Shown: positions 12,231 to 24,400 of the stretch, in pieces
How positions within the stretch are numbered: position 1 is the stretch's first letter
How the letters are laid out: each line of letters opens with the position of its first letter
NCBI GenBank assembly: GCA_026874595.1
Contig: CM049318.1
Location: 29,819,956-29,883,955, forward strand
Origin: Sipunculus nudus
Lineage: Eukaryota > Annelida > Sipuncula > Golfingiida > Sipunculidae
Direction: 5' to 3'
DNA: 64,000 bases
Notes under the pieces: model-generated
Seen by the model: only the letters and a program-made list of their open reading frames with translations
Database searches by the model: none
Told to the model about the DNA's origin: nothing
Position numbers and translations under genes: made by a program

Positions 12231-13249
12231 ATAAACAGACGCAAGAAAGAAACCACGATTGCAAAATGTGCCGTGCTAACAGATGGGTAGCCTTAAATGC
12301 AGACGAGGAGCAAGGTGTCTCTTTATAGCCTGATGATCTCAGTAAGGGAAACCCTTCATCAAATTTTAAAACATATGATGAAACTATAAATGACCAAAAT
12401 AGCATGTTTTTATTTTGTTTCAGGAAAGTTCATGAACCTACCGCAAAGATACTTATGTGATTGCAATAACGTGGCAGTGTCAAATAAATAAGTAAAGTTG
12501 AATAATTGGAAACAAAAACAAATATTCCCACGACCAGCCGTGTACAAATAAATTGGCTACTTCTTACCAGTAAGCATGCCATGTTTCAGGAAAATTAGTA
12601 TATACTGACTGCCATTTTAGCATTTTGCATTTGTGTTCAAAAAGGGCTTCACACAAAAACTGTCAGGCTGATTTTCTTTAAATTTGGCAAGCTGACAAGC
12701 ATCAAACATATAAAATCAATTCGTGCTTCACATGAAAAAAAAATTGTTGGCTTGGTAAATTTTAATAAAATAATTAAACATGAAATAAGGTATTAAATTA
12801 CAAAAGAAAATGAGAAAAAAAAAATGTATAGGCCGTGACTTGCTTAGTTCAAAAGCTTAACACAAGTCTATAGGCTTGTTTAATTTAATTAAATCCCGTA
12901 CTCTATATTGACATATGTTATGTACAAGTTTCACTCATGAACAGGGTTCTGTCACTCTACTAACTGTATAGCTTTATTTAATATTTGGGAAAAATTCAGA
13001 GATACTCTTTATGTTTAGATAACAGTGTTTTATCATAATTATTTTAGGAGTAACTTCAGATTGAACCTTTAGAATAATGTGAGTCATTAGAACTGAAAAC
13101 ATATATGCATATTTATAATTAGACTAACTAATAGAGTTCTAGGTGTCAATCGGCAGTAAAGAACTAAACAGTGATTGTTGTGGAGAACGACAACATAGTA
13201 TTATTTGAATGCCTTTGAACAGCTGGTTCGATGTATAAAATGACTATTC

Positions 13250-13251
<2 letters not shown>
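12231..13251. other. Intergenic, nothing recognised
   Basis: AT-rich DNA with A-runs and no gene or repeat that I can support. Confidence 0.4.

Positions 13252-13302
<51 letters not shown>
13252..13302. repeat. (TA)n microsatellite
   Basis: About 25 TA units. Confidence 0.97.
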
Positions 13303-13306
<4 letters not shown>

Positions 13307-13611
13307 AATATTAAGAAATACAGAGTGTTAAATTTACCAAAAGTTTAACTTAAATAACAAGCCATGCAGTACCATGCCAACCAAAGCATTCTGACTATTC
13401 AGGTTATTACAAAATTATCATATTGTGCATTTTCTCCCACTGGGTACATAATTGAAATATTATTGAGGAAAATTTAACATTTAGCATAATTTTTCACATA
13501 AAATAAGTATTATTTTCTTTATCATATATGTTACTCCTTCTCTTGCTGATACCAATGAGTACATTAGCAAAGCCCATTCACAATGAAATCCTAATAAAGT
13601 GATACTAAAAA

Positions 13612-14920
13612 TTATACCGTGGATTAAGAATTGTTCGTTGAGTTTTTATTTTCGTGGAATTCGTGGTCGACTTTTAGCCACGAAATTAAAATCCCAACGA
13701 TCATTAAGTTTGAAAGTCATATTTTTTAAAGTCCGTCGTCCCTGTTTGCACATTGAGTTATGATATCTTGATTGCCCGCTGTCATCGTCCAAGCTATCAG
13801 TGGTGATGGTCAATAAAACGCACAGAGAGCGATATGTAGCCTATAAATTAAAAAAAACTTATTAAATTTTATTTTGTTAGGAAAGATATTTAATTCTTTC
13901 TAAGGTTGAGTAAAAAAAAAATCAAGATTTCAGCAGTGTCCGACATAGAACTTGTAGCAGTGATGGTTTAAAAGTGCGTCTACACTACCTTTCACTGGTG
14001 GGTGTGAACTTGCTCTCTCTCATATTATCTCTCTAAACGTCGTAGTTAAAGGTCATTTTGCACTGCTCGTCGTATTTAATTGTTTGTTAGAGTAATGTCA
14101 TTTTTAATTGAGTAAAAACATTAGACAATGATCCTTATTTAATAATCATGTTGGATGGCGGTGATAACAGGCTTAGTCAACTCGCAGCAAATGCGGCCGG
14201 GTGACGGAGTGACGGTCCCTCTGCATGGTTTCTGGCGCAAGTACCTTCTGATGTTAGACACAAACAGATAACCGCACCCTGTAAACAAGGCAACACCACC
14301 CTACAGCTGAATCTCGTTAATTACTCATCAAACAATAAGAGCTAAACCGTGCGGCGGGGTTTATCTAGTTAGTCCCGGGCTGGATGATGAGTCACGGTCA
14401 GCTGAGCATAATTTTGAGCGGGGGCCCAATCTAACTGTGGCCTCGTTCCGAAGGTGCACTGGTCCCCACTGAAGTGGAAACGGGTTTCTTCTGAACGAAC
14501 GACATACCACTTGTGAGCGCCGGGACTTGCTCTTATATATTAATGCATGACTTCATTTGATGGACTCATCCCGTTGAAATTTTCCCGGAGAAATCTATCA
14601 AGATTTATCTAATTAATTTCACCCACGATTCAGATAAGTTAAACGATATTTTAGTTGTTGTGTTATTGAGCCAACACCGCTTGCACGGGGACTGCATTGA
14701 TCTGATCTAGATTTAATGATTCTTAAAGTTGTAAACTTTCATTGCATTTTTTACCGAACAAACACCGAGCTATGGCTTATTTTCAGGTCTGTTCACGAAT
14801 GAATTTTATTAAAATGCATAACTAGAAAGATAAATCCACTAAAGTTTTAACCCAACGAATAGTGTTTAAGGTCAAAACTACAAAATTGCAAATCCACGAT
14901 ATTTTCTGAATCCACAGTAA
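13612..14920. mobile_element. Relic DNA transposon with TTACTGTGGATTC-type ends
   Basis: The left end reads ATACCGTGGATTAAGAA followed by TTCGTTGAG and a CGTGG...CCACG inner palindrome. The right end, read in reverse complement from about 14920, is TTACTGTGGATTCAGAA, with CGTTGGG further in. A third single end of the same type is at 26000. The paired ends in opposite orientation suggest an old inverted-repeat element of about 1.3 kb. No transposase was seen inside. Confidence 0.4.
14150..14560. promoter_or_regulatory. GC-richer, CpG-containing patch (possible regulatory region)
   Basis: It stands out by composition from its AT-rich surroundings and has several CG dinucleotides (GCGGCCGGG-like, GTGCGGCGGGG). 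It also has TTAATTACTCATC and GATGAGTCACGG, motifs of homeodomain and bZIP type. It lies 1.2-1.6 kb upstream of the ATG at 15706. Regulatory function is inference only. Confidence 0.25.
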
Positions 14921-14947
14921 TAATAATAATAATAATAATAATAATAT
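14919..14947. repeat. (TAA)n microsatellite
   Basis: About nine TAA units directly after the relic transposon end. Confidence 0.9.
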
Positions 14948-15705
14948 ACTAGCAACAGTAGTTTGTGTAATGCAAGGAGGTCTAGATATTAACCTCATCA
15001 TAATTAATTACTAGACTCCCTATATACAGGTGTCTGGTTACAGCAGTACACCGAATCTTGGTTGTAGTGGTAACAAGATATTACACTGGTCTTGATAAGT
15101 GCAGGTGAGTCACTCCAAGCCGCAATTCGATCGTCTGCTAGGGGGAAAAAAGCTGGCTCGTAAACAAGGATGTTTACCGTTGTCAAGGTGTTGGACTTAA
15201 GGTTAAGCAATCAGAAATATAGAATTGATTATCTCTGACGAGAGCAACACCATAAACAATTATGTCCTTGCGGCACAGCAGTTGCCCAGTGATGTATCAA
15301 TCGAGGCACATTTTCCTAGGCTATTACCTACATAGCGAACACAGCATTTTGTTAAGGACTTTTTTTCCGGATCAAGTAAGCCATTTTATCAACGCAGATG
15401 TACATGCGGTTTACCATGTCAGTCGTCTATACTCTGAAGGCTATCCTCTTACTCTACTTCCACCATTCCGGCGTGTGTGAGCGTATATGTGTGTATGGCA
15501 TAAGTGAATATTGTATGTTTGTCTGTCAAATATTTGCCCATACCAAAAACGTGACTAGAAAATAAGTCAACGTGCAGTGTTAATGGCATGTTTTAGTGCA
15601 TATGATATTAACCGTGTACTTGATGCTCTTGGCCTGAAACACACAGCGGGCGCTGAAACTGGTGGACCGATCACAATAAGCGTTGAGCCTAATAACGACT
15701 GATCC

Positions 15706-16057
15706 ATGGCTTCCTCTGTACGGATCAGTCTCGCGCTTCTTTTAGTGACCTCGCTGGTTGTGTACACGGGTATTCTTCATCAGCTTCATTTTAGGACAAC
15801 CTTCCCCCTAACGGTTTTTCAGACAGGTTTTCAGACATATTTTTCAGAAGAAGAAATCCGACATAAGAGTCAAACCTACAGTAGTGTTGTTTCCAAACAT
15901 TTTGGAAATATTCCGTATGTACTCCCCTCTCAGCTGATGCGATGGGAACTGTCCAGTACCGACTACCAGAAATTCATCAAGGAATTCTGCGCCCGCTCTG
16001 AACTATTAGCCGCCAAATCAAGGGACGAGCTATGTCCATGTGACTGGTCAGAAATAG
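15706..16057 (+). CDS. B4GALT-like: B4GALT-like gene 1, exon 1: tail, membrane anchor, stem
   Basis: It encodes MASSVRISLALLLVTSLVV and continues to CPCDWSEI. The donor is ATAG|GTACGT, phase 1. Upstream the frame is closed at once by TGA TCC ATG. A hydrophobic stretch at about residues 7-22 acts as signal anchor. Confidence 0.88.
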
Positions 16058-19000
16058 GTACGTGAATACATAAAATTTCTCTTCTACAATATCCCGCATT
16101 TTAATCTTGATGATAGGAGTACATGTACTACGAACCCTGAAGACGACATGGTCATAATATTTTTAAAACCGTGCTCACGGATTAATAATTCGTGCGCACG
16201 GATTACGAAACCGAGGCTATCCAAATTGGCAGACCTATAGACAGACCTATTGGTATTCCGTGCGCAAGGAAAACTGGACCGATGCTATCAAAGATGGTAG
16301 AAATTTTGGCAGACGGATTAGTTATTCTTGCTCACGGATTAGTATTTCTGGGTTATCCAATATTGCAGACCTATGGGCAGACTTATAAGTAATTCATGCG
16401 CACGGATAAGAAGTTCGTGCGCATGGTTTCATAAATATTTTGACCCTGTCGTCTCCCGGGCTCCATAAATGTACAACCTCTCTTGGCATAACAAAGTTGA
16501 CATAAGATCCAATCCTTTGGTTGAATAACACATTCTTTTTTAACACTTGTTCTACTTGTTGATTTCATATACTAGGTACATTTCAGTTTTCTAGTAGTGA
16601 GTCACCGAGTGACTTGGTTTGATTCCATTTACCCCGTTCCTCCTCTCTCTCTCTCTCTCTCTCTCTCGCTTTCTCAAATAATATATATATATATTAACAT
16701 ATATATATTATTTATTAAGTTTTTTTTAAATTTCATTCATATGAATTAACCATGTTAAAGTTCTCTTTAATATGAATAGGTAATACTTAAATATATTGTT
16801 AAAATATACAAATTCAGAGGAACTGCAACAAAAACTTTATCCAATTAGAGTATAATACTAGTTCATTAATGAATATGGTAGATATATGCATGCAGCTGAC
16901 ATAGGGAAGAGTACGCCGGAAGGACCTGCTTGTCGCGTATTTGCTGTAAAATTTGTCCTGACTTTAATTGAAATAACTATGTAGATTATTACACGGTTCC
17001 GCATAAAAACGGTTTTAGACTCATGTTGTAGAATCATCCATTTTAATGGATTTTTTACTGAGGGTACAAGTCAATGAAGATCGGCCGTGTGTTAGGTCAA
17101 TAGCATTATTATATATTCAGTTTATGTCAATAACCCCGTTTTTTAATCAGTCAGCTCATAGAGCTGACATGATAAATATACCGACGTCTTTGAGACTTGT
17201 TTCTTTCATACCTCTTTTTGGTCTTTAGTCAGACATGTATGAGGGTTATTCAGGTGCATAATCAATATATTGCGTCCGGGCATGAAGTTCACTGATCTAA
17301 AATGATTGTATAGACAACATTGCCTTACTGCAACCGACTGAATATTATTCCCCTTACTTAGAAGAGGGGATAATTTGAAATCGCTACCCAGGCTTGCCAG
17401 AGGATTTTGCTTAGACCCTAAAGCAAACACACATGGTACAAATTCATTTGCTTGTTCCGTAATCTACTTTGCTTAAACAAACCTCGCATCTTTCGTTACG
17501 TACCTTTTATAACAATTTCTAAAATAAAACTATTTTAAATTTATGATAATTCAGGTTTTAAATACCGGAAGTGAATGCAATTATCCAGACACAAATATCA
17601 TATGTTAATTGGTGAAAAATAATCTATTCTGTAATTTAATTTTGCTAAAATAGGGGGTTTAAATGAGATCAGACATGATAACAGTGATAGCAAACAAAGT
17701 TTCCGTTTTTTTTTTAAATAAATGCTTTTGAGATTTGGACGACTTTTAATATTACAAACCCAGACATATATCAAGAGATTTTAGAAAAAAAAGTCATTGA
17801 TATAATTGATTTAAATTCACAACTGTTTCAAATGCTAATATATTACGTATAAATAAATTTTGAATTTCATTAATACATATATAGTACCAGGGAGAACATT
17901 AAAACGATATAATTATAAACATCATGGATCCTGTAACGACCCATATTGTAATAATCGACCCATATTGTTATAACGGTCAACATTGTAATAAAAACGGCCC
18001 ATATTGTAATAATTGCCCATAGTGTATTAATGACGCTGAGCTGAGTAGGAAGCAATTCACAAAAGGAATTTTATCATCTGTTTGCCAAATTTTGTAAGTG
18101 ATATCCCAATTCAACTGAAGTATAGCTCAGAGGATATGGGTAACAGAGACCTAAATTCTGGTATCCATGAAGATTTTTCACGGACCTCCTTGATTGTCAA
18201 GATAAAAGATTCTAGGTGCAATGGTAACGATTTGTGCCCTGTTAACGGGTGACCGCATCTTGGAAGGTCTCAAAAATAAAAATTTAAAGTAAATGCGTAA
18301 AAATTTGAAAAAAAAATCCAGGTGGTACAATCAGTTTGCAGGAACAGATGAAAACTAATTTCTGGTTTGCAAGAAGATTTTTCATGGACCTCCCTGGATG
18401 TTAATTAAGAAGATTTAGGTTTAATGGTTACGATTTGTACCCTGTTTACAAACGACGTACGTTTGAAGGTCTCAAAAACAGAGGGAAAAAAAACGAGTTA
18501 CAAATTCAAAAAGAAAATACAGGTAGCCACCAGTCTGCAGGAACTGATGAAACAGTCTATGATGAATATGCGTGCAGAGAATCATGGTGATCAATGGATT
18601 AGTTGTTCTGGTACTGGAGATGTTTCAACAAATCTTTAATTATTCTGGGGATTACTGGTGGATACCCATAGCTTGGAGGATATGGGTAACAGAGACCTAA
18701 TTTCAATTTTCTATGTAGACTTTTCATGAACCTCCCAGGATGTTAAGTTAGAAATTTCTAGGTACAATGGTTTCCATTTGTGCCCTTTTAGTGGACAACC
18801 ACATGTTTGAAGGTCTCAAAAATAGAGAAAAAAATGCGTTAAAATTAAACAAAAACCAGGTGGCGTAACCAGTCTGCAGGAACTTATGAAACAATCTATG
18901 ATGAATATGCATGCAAAGAATCATGGTGATCAATACATTAGTTGTTCAGATACTGGAGCTATTGTATCTAATTTATTTATTCGGGGGGGGGGGGGGGGTA

Positions 19001-21026
19001 CTTTTGAGCCCCATAGCTCGGAGGATATAGGTAACAAAGACCTTATTTCAGGTTTCCAATGAGATTTTTTATGGACCTCCCAGAATGTCAAGGTAGAAAA
19101 TCCAGGTACAGCGGTAACGATTTGTGCCTGGTTAACGGACGGACGGACGGACGGACAAACGCATCTGACTATGACTTATTCTCCGAGCTATTAAACAAAC
19201 ACAGACATATGCATCTTAAGATTCCTCTTGGTAAAACGGATGATTTTCCTTGAATTTGGTATGCTCAATTATCTTGAAGAACGTGAACTGCTTCATTTGC
19301 TTCATTTTAACACATTCTTCTTTTATTTTTTTAGAACGACTTATAACAGCTCTCCTAAATTTCATTTATTAAGCCTGCAGCTGTAGGGAGGGGATGCTTC
19401 TAGGGGTTGATGAGTTTATTTCTATATCAATATTTGGGGCTAAATATTTTATTGGCCTTTCTTAAGTCTTCGAGTGCAAAACCACTGATTATTTTTTTTC
19501 TTTCCTCTGCGCTTGTGTGCTAGAGCTGCAATATGACTGTTTTTCAAAAACTGACCCTCGGCAACATATTGGTCACGGAGACAGATTTGGACCTGATATT
19601 TATTTTTGACTTTGACTTTATTTCCTAGCTCCTACACTATATCCGATTACCCATTATCGCTCGGTTCTGTTCAACAAAAGATCACATGACACATGGCCAT
19701 ATTTCGCTCCTATTACTTTGGTGACTGGCATTTTGGTTCATTTGAACAGATAATTATTATGAAAATCTAGTGGCATTTCATACTTGTATGTTTTTACTTA
19801 CACATTCGTGTCACAAGTTAATTTGCGTGAAAATTTGAATGATTGCATTCTTGGCTATTTTACCCATTTGCGATTTTAATACAATATGCGCCGTTTTACC
19901 ATCTTCGATTTGATTAAAACATGGGCAGGGTATGGTTATATCAATGTGGGCCATGTTTTATTACAATAAGGGCTGTTATTACAATATGGGTAATTTTTAA
20001 TACAATATGGGCTGTTATTACGGTATGGGCCGGTCATTACAATATGGATCGTAACAGATCAAAAATAAATTTAAATTTTTTAACTGACTTTTATTCAAGG
20101 GGATTTTGCCTAGGATTTTTCTGTTCCTCTGGTATAAGGGACTTACTCGAGGTGTGAAATCTACAAGACTTGAATTTACGAAAACCTCTCTGAAAATGTG
20201 AAAGAGAAAACGGACATTTAGTCATTTTAACCAACTCTCGGATATCGTATCCATTCCCTTTTTGTGTTCAAACGGAGGATTCATTATTTGGAATGCATAA
20301 TAATGATAACTGTAATATAATCTTTAAATTCTAAAACTTCATATATCCAGAATAACAAATGCACGTTAAAATATACCCTAAGCTGGTTAATGACAGTTTA
20401 ATAATGGATGACTGTTACGGTCATACGTTCATGTTCAGTGGCTGCTTTATTTGTGCGTGTTTTTTACATGCAGAATTCTAATGAGGACAGGCGTTAGCAT
20501 AGAGAGGGGCCATTGGTTAAGAAAGCACGCCGATCTTTAAGAAAGCGTCGGTGTGTTTACACAACCTGATTCTATTACATTTACGGTTCAGTAACACTAC
20601 AGTTTATTATGTAATCGCAGGAGTACGTTACCATGTCTGAGCGTTGTCATTCTCTGTACACGTTTTTTCTCATTGCCAAGCAAATAATAGAAGAATATAA
20701 TCACGGCATGTTGAAGCTTATATTTGCCTGGGCGAGTTCTTCGATGCATTGTCGCCTAAGCCATCTATACTGAAAATGTCCCTGCCTTTAGCTACAAAAA
20801 AGGGGGCCTATTCCGATATCCTGCGTACATTAACTTTAACATTAACCGCACACAAGCTGTGCATTCTGTTTATATTAGCATTTTCAACAAAGACATCTGC
20901 GGTATCAGAGACGGTCATAATTTTGCAAAGGACATTTTGTAACTAGGTACTTTACAACTTTCGCACATATGCTACTGACCGAACATCCTTTCAACATATA
21001 TATGAATTAGTTATATATATATATAC

Positions 21027-21111
<85 letters not shown>

Positions 21112-21269
21112 CCTAAACATAAAGATTTACGTTCCCTTTTATTTTTAAAATTGAGCAACAAACATTTTTTTTTTCGAATATCCTAAGAGGATGATGTTTG
21201 GAATTTGTTGCAGATGCACCAAAAGGGAAGAGAGACATTTAAAAATACAGATTCACATTCTCTTCTCAA

Positions 21270-21309
<40 letters not shown>

Positions 21310-21410
21310 GTGTGTATTAATGTATGAATCAAATTGTGTCATACATTTTACTACAATTTAGTTTCGTGCCCTTCGTGATCAGGTAAGGCTCCTTTTTGAC
21401 TAAAAAAACT

Positions 21411-21475
<65 letters not shown>

Positions 21476-24400
21476 CATTTAAGAAATACAGTATTTCTAC
21501 AGAGGCATGAATAGGAAATGAATTATCTACTATCTTATTATCTTATTTAATCAAGAGATGATATCGGTATTCAAATTCGAAATACTCCTTAGTCTACATG
21601 TTGCTTATCAAAACAATGCATACCAATATTATACAACTATGCATTATTGTAGGACTTTTATGCTTAATTTTGATTGATGCCATTACTAGTCCTAAATAGT
21701 CATTGGTGTTTATGGCTTGATAGGAATAGATCAAACCAGTTGTTTATTAACCTTTCCATATCCTGGTCACTGGGACTGAATTATTGGCATTACTTTATTA
21801 TTTTTGCGTTTCATATTTGTTGTGACTAATAATACTTCCGTCATGTTTCCCCTCGGTTCGTTTGTTGGTTTGTCTGTTTTTAGGTGGGTTTTTCTGAATA
21901 TCGGGAAGGGTCAGGATTTGTAAAAAAATAGTAAAGGGTTTGCATCAGCCAAGTAACCTGTCTTACTGAAGCGTAACACTGTTATACATGTTGGGGCGGG
22001 GTTGTCTAGGTTGTCGTCCGACTAGACATATCTGTAGTTTTATATTTAATCCGATATTATATTGAAGGCTGGAATACTGGAAATTACAGAGTCATCATAT
22101 TTTGACTATCAATTCTAGTTATACCGTTTTAGGTAGAGAAAACAAGAGAATACGTTCTCACTTTATTCTGCCCTAATAAAAAATGATATACTTCCTAATT
22201 TTAGACCAAAGTTATACATATCTTAGGTCATACATTATTATAGTGATACTGTTCTCTCTGTGAAGCCCATTGACCAACATTTGATTTGAATCCTAGATGA
22301 CATAAATCCTCGTATATGATCTGAGAGTACTTTTTTGTTGTGTTTATGTTTGCGTATGAGAGATTAACCAGCTTAAATTGCTATTATTTTTCAGTTGGTT
22401 ATCGGGCACCCCAATGGCGGATAAATAAATCCTTTGCTAGAATAAAACAGGAGAACCCGGAAGTGAAGTCGGGTGGAATATGGGCGCCGACAGGATGTTT
22501 ACCTCGTTACCGCGTCGCCATGATCGTGCCTTATATGAACCGCCCAAAGCAGCTTCCAATCTTCCTCAATCACATACATCCATTTCTGCGGCGGCAGGGA
22601 CTATCCTACAGAATATTTCTCGTTCAACAGGTGAGAATCGTTAGTGATAATTATATATTTATTCTTATTCATATCATTATCGTAGTTTTTTTAGGCATTT
22701 TACGTGTTAACCTACTCTTTTTATTTTTCATGATATATGGTATCTATAATTTTAATCAATTGTTGGTCAGTGGGCTTTACGTAGACAATACATATATGGC
22801 CAGTTCCCATGAAACCCCGACAGTTCCAGTTTCCAGATGTCAAAATAATTTTCTATACGATTATTTTGATATTCAAATATCAGAGCGAATACATTGCAAG
22901 GATTTCTTCGACAAAATTGTTCGCGCCTTTTTCATTTATTTTTTTTTCTTCTGAGATTTTTAAGCCTTCTTTCTCTCAGTCCTTGAGCTAGTATTTTCCA
23001 ATTCGGGAAAGTCTAATTTCTTGAAACATATTTATACACATGCGTATTTTATAATAAAACAATATTTGCAAAAAAATATTTCAGATTGTTTATATTAAAA
23101 TGAAGATTAAACAAAGATAAATTAAGTTGTGCTCCGTTAATAACCTTTCTGCGTGGTCTCTAAACTCGTGCACTTATTTCCCAGGTTTATTCCAGCAGTA
23201 CCGCAGCATCTGCTCGTGTCTAGTCATCCGTTCCTCCTCATGTATTACTCTTTCCCCGTCATGGTGGCTACAACATTATAATATAGGGAATCAAATAATC
23301 TATTAAATCTGTTAACATTGGTTTTAATGCTTCCTCAAGTGTTTAGGGAATTACTTGCAGGGAAGGAAGGGACACATTTTTTAATTTAAATATAGTGATA
23401 CTGAAATATCACATATTTCTAATTATATATACATTGTTTGTGTGACCCATTTTCAATATATTCAAGCTATGTATAGGTTTAAAAAAATGGGTATGAGGCC
23501 TACGTTTTCAGAAAAGATAAACTCTAAACCAGGTTCAGATATTTAATATTTATAGGAAACTCGTAATGGTGAAAGCTAACCAAAGTCTTTCATTCTAACA
23601 ATTGATATGTTTCATTTGTTGCTAAAGACACGGGGAAGGATATATACATCCCACCCCTATGGCTCCCCAGTATTGAAGTTCATGCTTACCTTACAGGCTT
23701 ACCTATGCATTTTTTTCCTACGAAATATTCCCTTCTATTAGTGTTATAGGTGGTATAGATTGTTTAAACCCGTGTGTCATGCATTTCTTGCAAATATTAA
23801 CCCAGCTTTTCATTTGTCACATGGTTAAAAAGAGTAAACCGAATTATATATGATTTTGTCACATAAAAAGTGACAAAGAAGTAGACACCAATAAAATAAA
23901 TCACATAAAGAATAAATTAATTTATACCATGCCCATCATGACCATCTAGTTCGTATTGGGCATGGCGTCGCTAAAGCCCATATGTGTTCTTCTGTAGGTT
24001 TTAAATGATGCCATCTTTCATATTCAGAGTATTCAGACTATGGATATGACTTATCCTTTCTTTTAATTTGTCATGATGACCAAACATTTATGTTACACCC
24101 GTTGAATAGTTGCAAAGTCACATGATATAATCTAGATATAGATTAGGTTATAAAATCACCTTTTTGACAGCCTGGCTGGAGAATTTTTAAAGGCTTATAT
24201 AGCCAAAAACAACACTATATTTACAACGTGCAAGTGCTCTAAAAAGCTTATACAGTATTTTGATTCTTAGATAACTGTCTGTACGTAAGTTTGATTTGAA
24301 AAGGCAGATATGAGTGTGGTATAACACTAAGGTTCCCTCGATTTCCTCTACTTGAAAAATACATATCCCTGCTTTTGTCCTCCACCAGTTTATGGCAATT

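Larger units (their letters stand above)
18121..19255 (+). repeat. Tandem repeat, about 3.5-4 units of up to 345 bp
   Basis: Units start near 18121, about 18350 (shortened), 18667 and 19012. They share ATAGCTYGGAGGATATGGGT, then TTTTTCAYGGACCTCC, GGTAACGATTTGTGCC and GAAGGTCTCAAAAA. The distance between the last two full units is 345 bp. A further dispersed copy lies at about 40085. Confidence 0.85.
17931..20057. mobile_element. 2.1-kb inverted-repeat element carrying internal tandem repeats
   Basis: The left end reads CTGTAACGACCCATATTGTA and the right end, in reverse complement, CTGTTACGATCCATATTGTA, with 18 of 20 bases equal. Each end continues inward as an array of CCATATTGTAAT units at roughly 20-base spacing, pointing in opposite directions. 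ATC flanks both ends, a possible 3-bp target duplication. The core holds the 345-bp tandem repeats. No transposase frame is visible, so it would be non-autonomous. Confidence 0.65.

Noticed and set aside
12109-12405. 98-codon minus-strand open frame
   Set aside because: Its C-terminal part is the tRNA-like element C, and the same peptide-like string appears in the copy at 3681.
22631-22954. Extension of the 204-codon frame beyond exon 2 of gene 1
   Set aside because: A consensus donor at 22631 and the conserved exon end show that the rest is intron.
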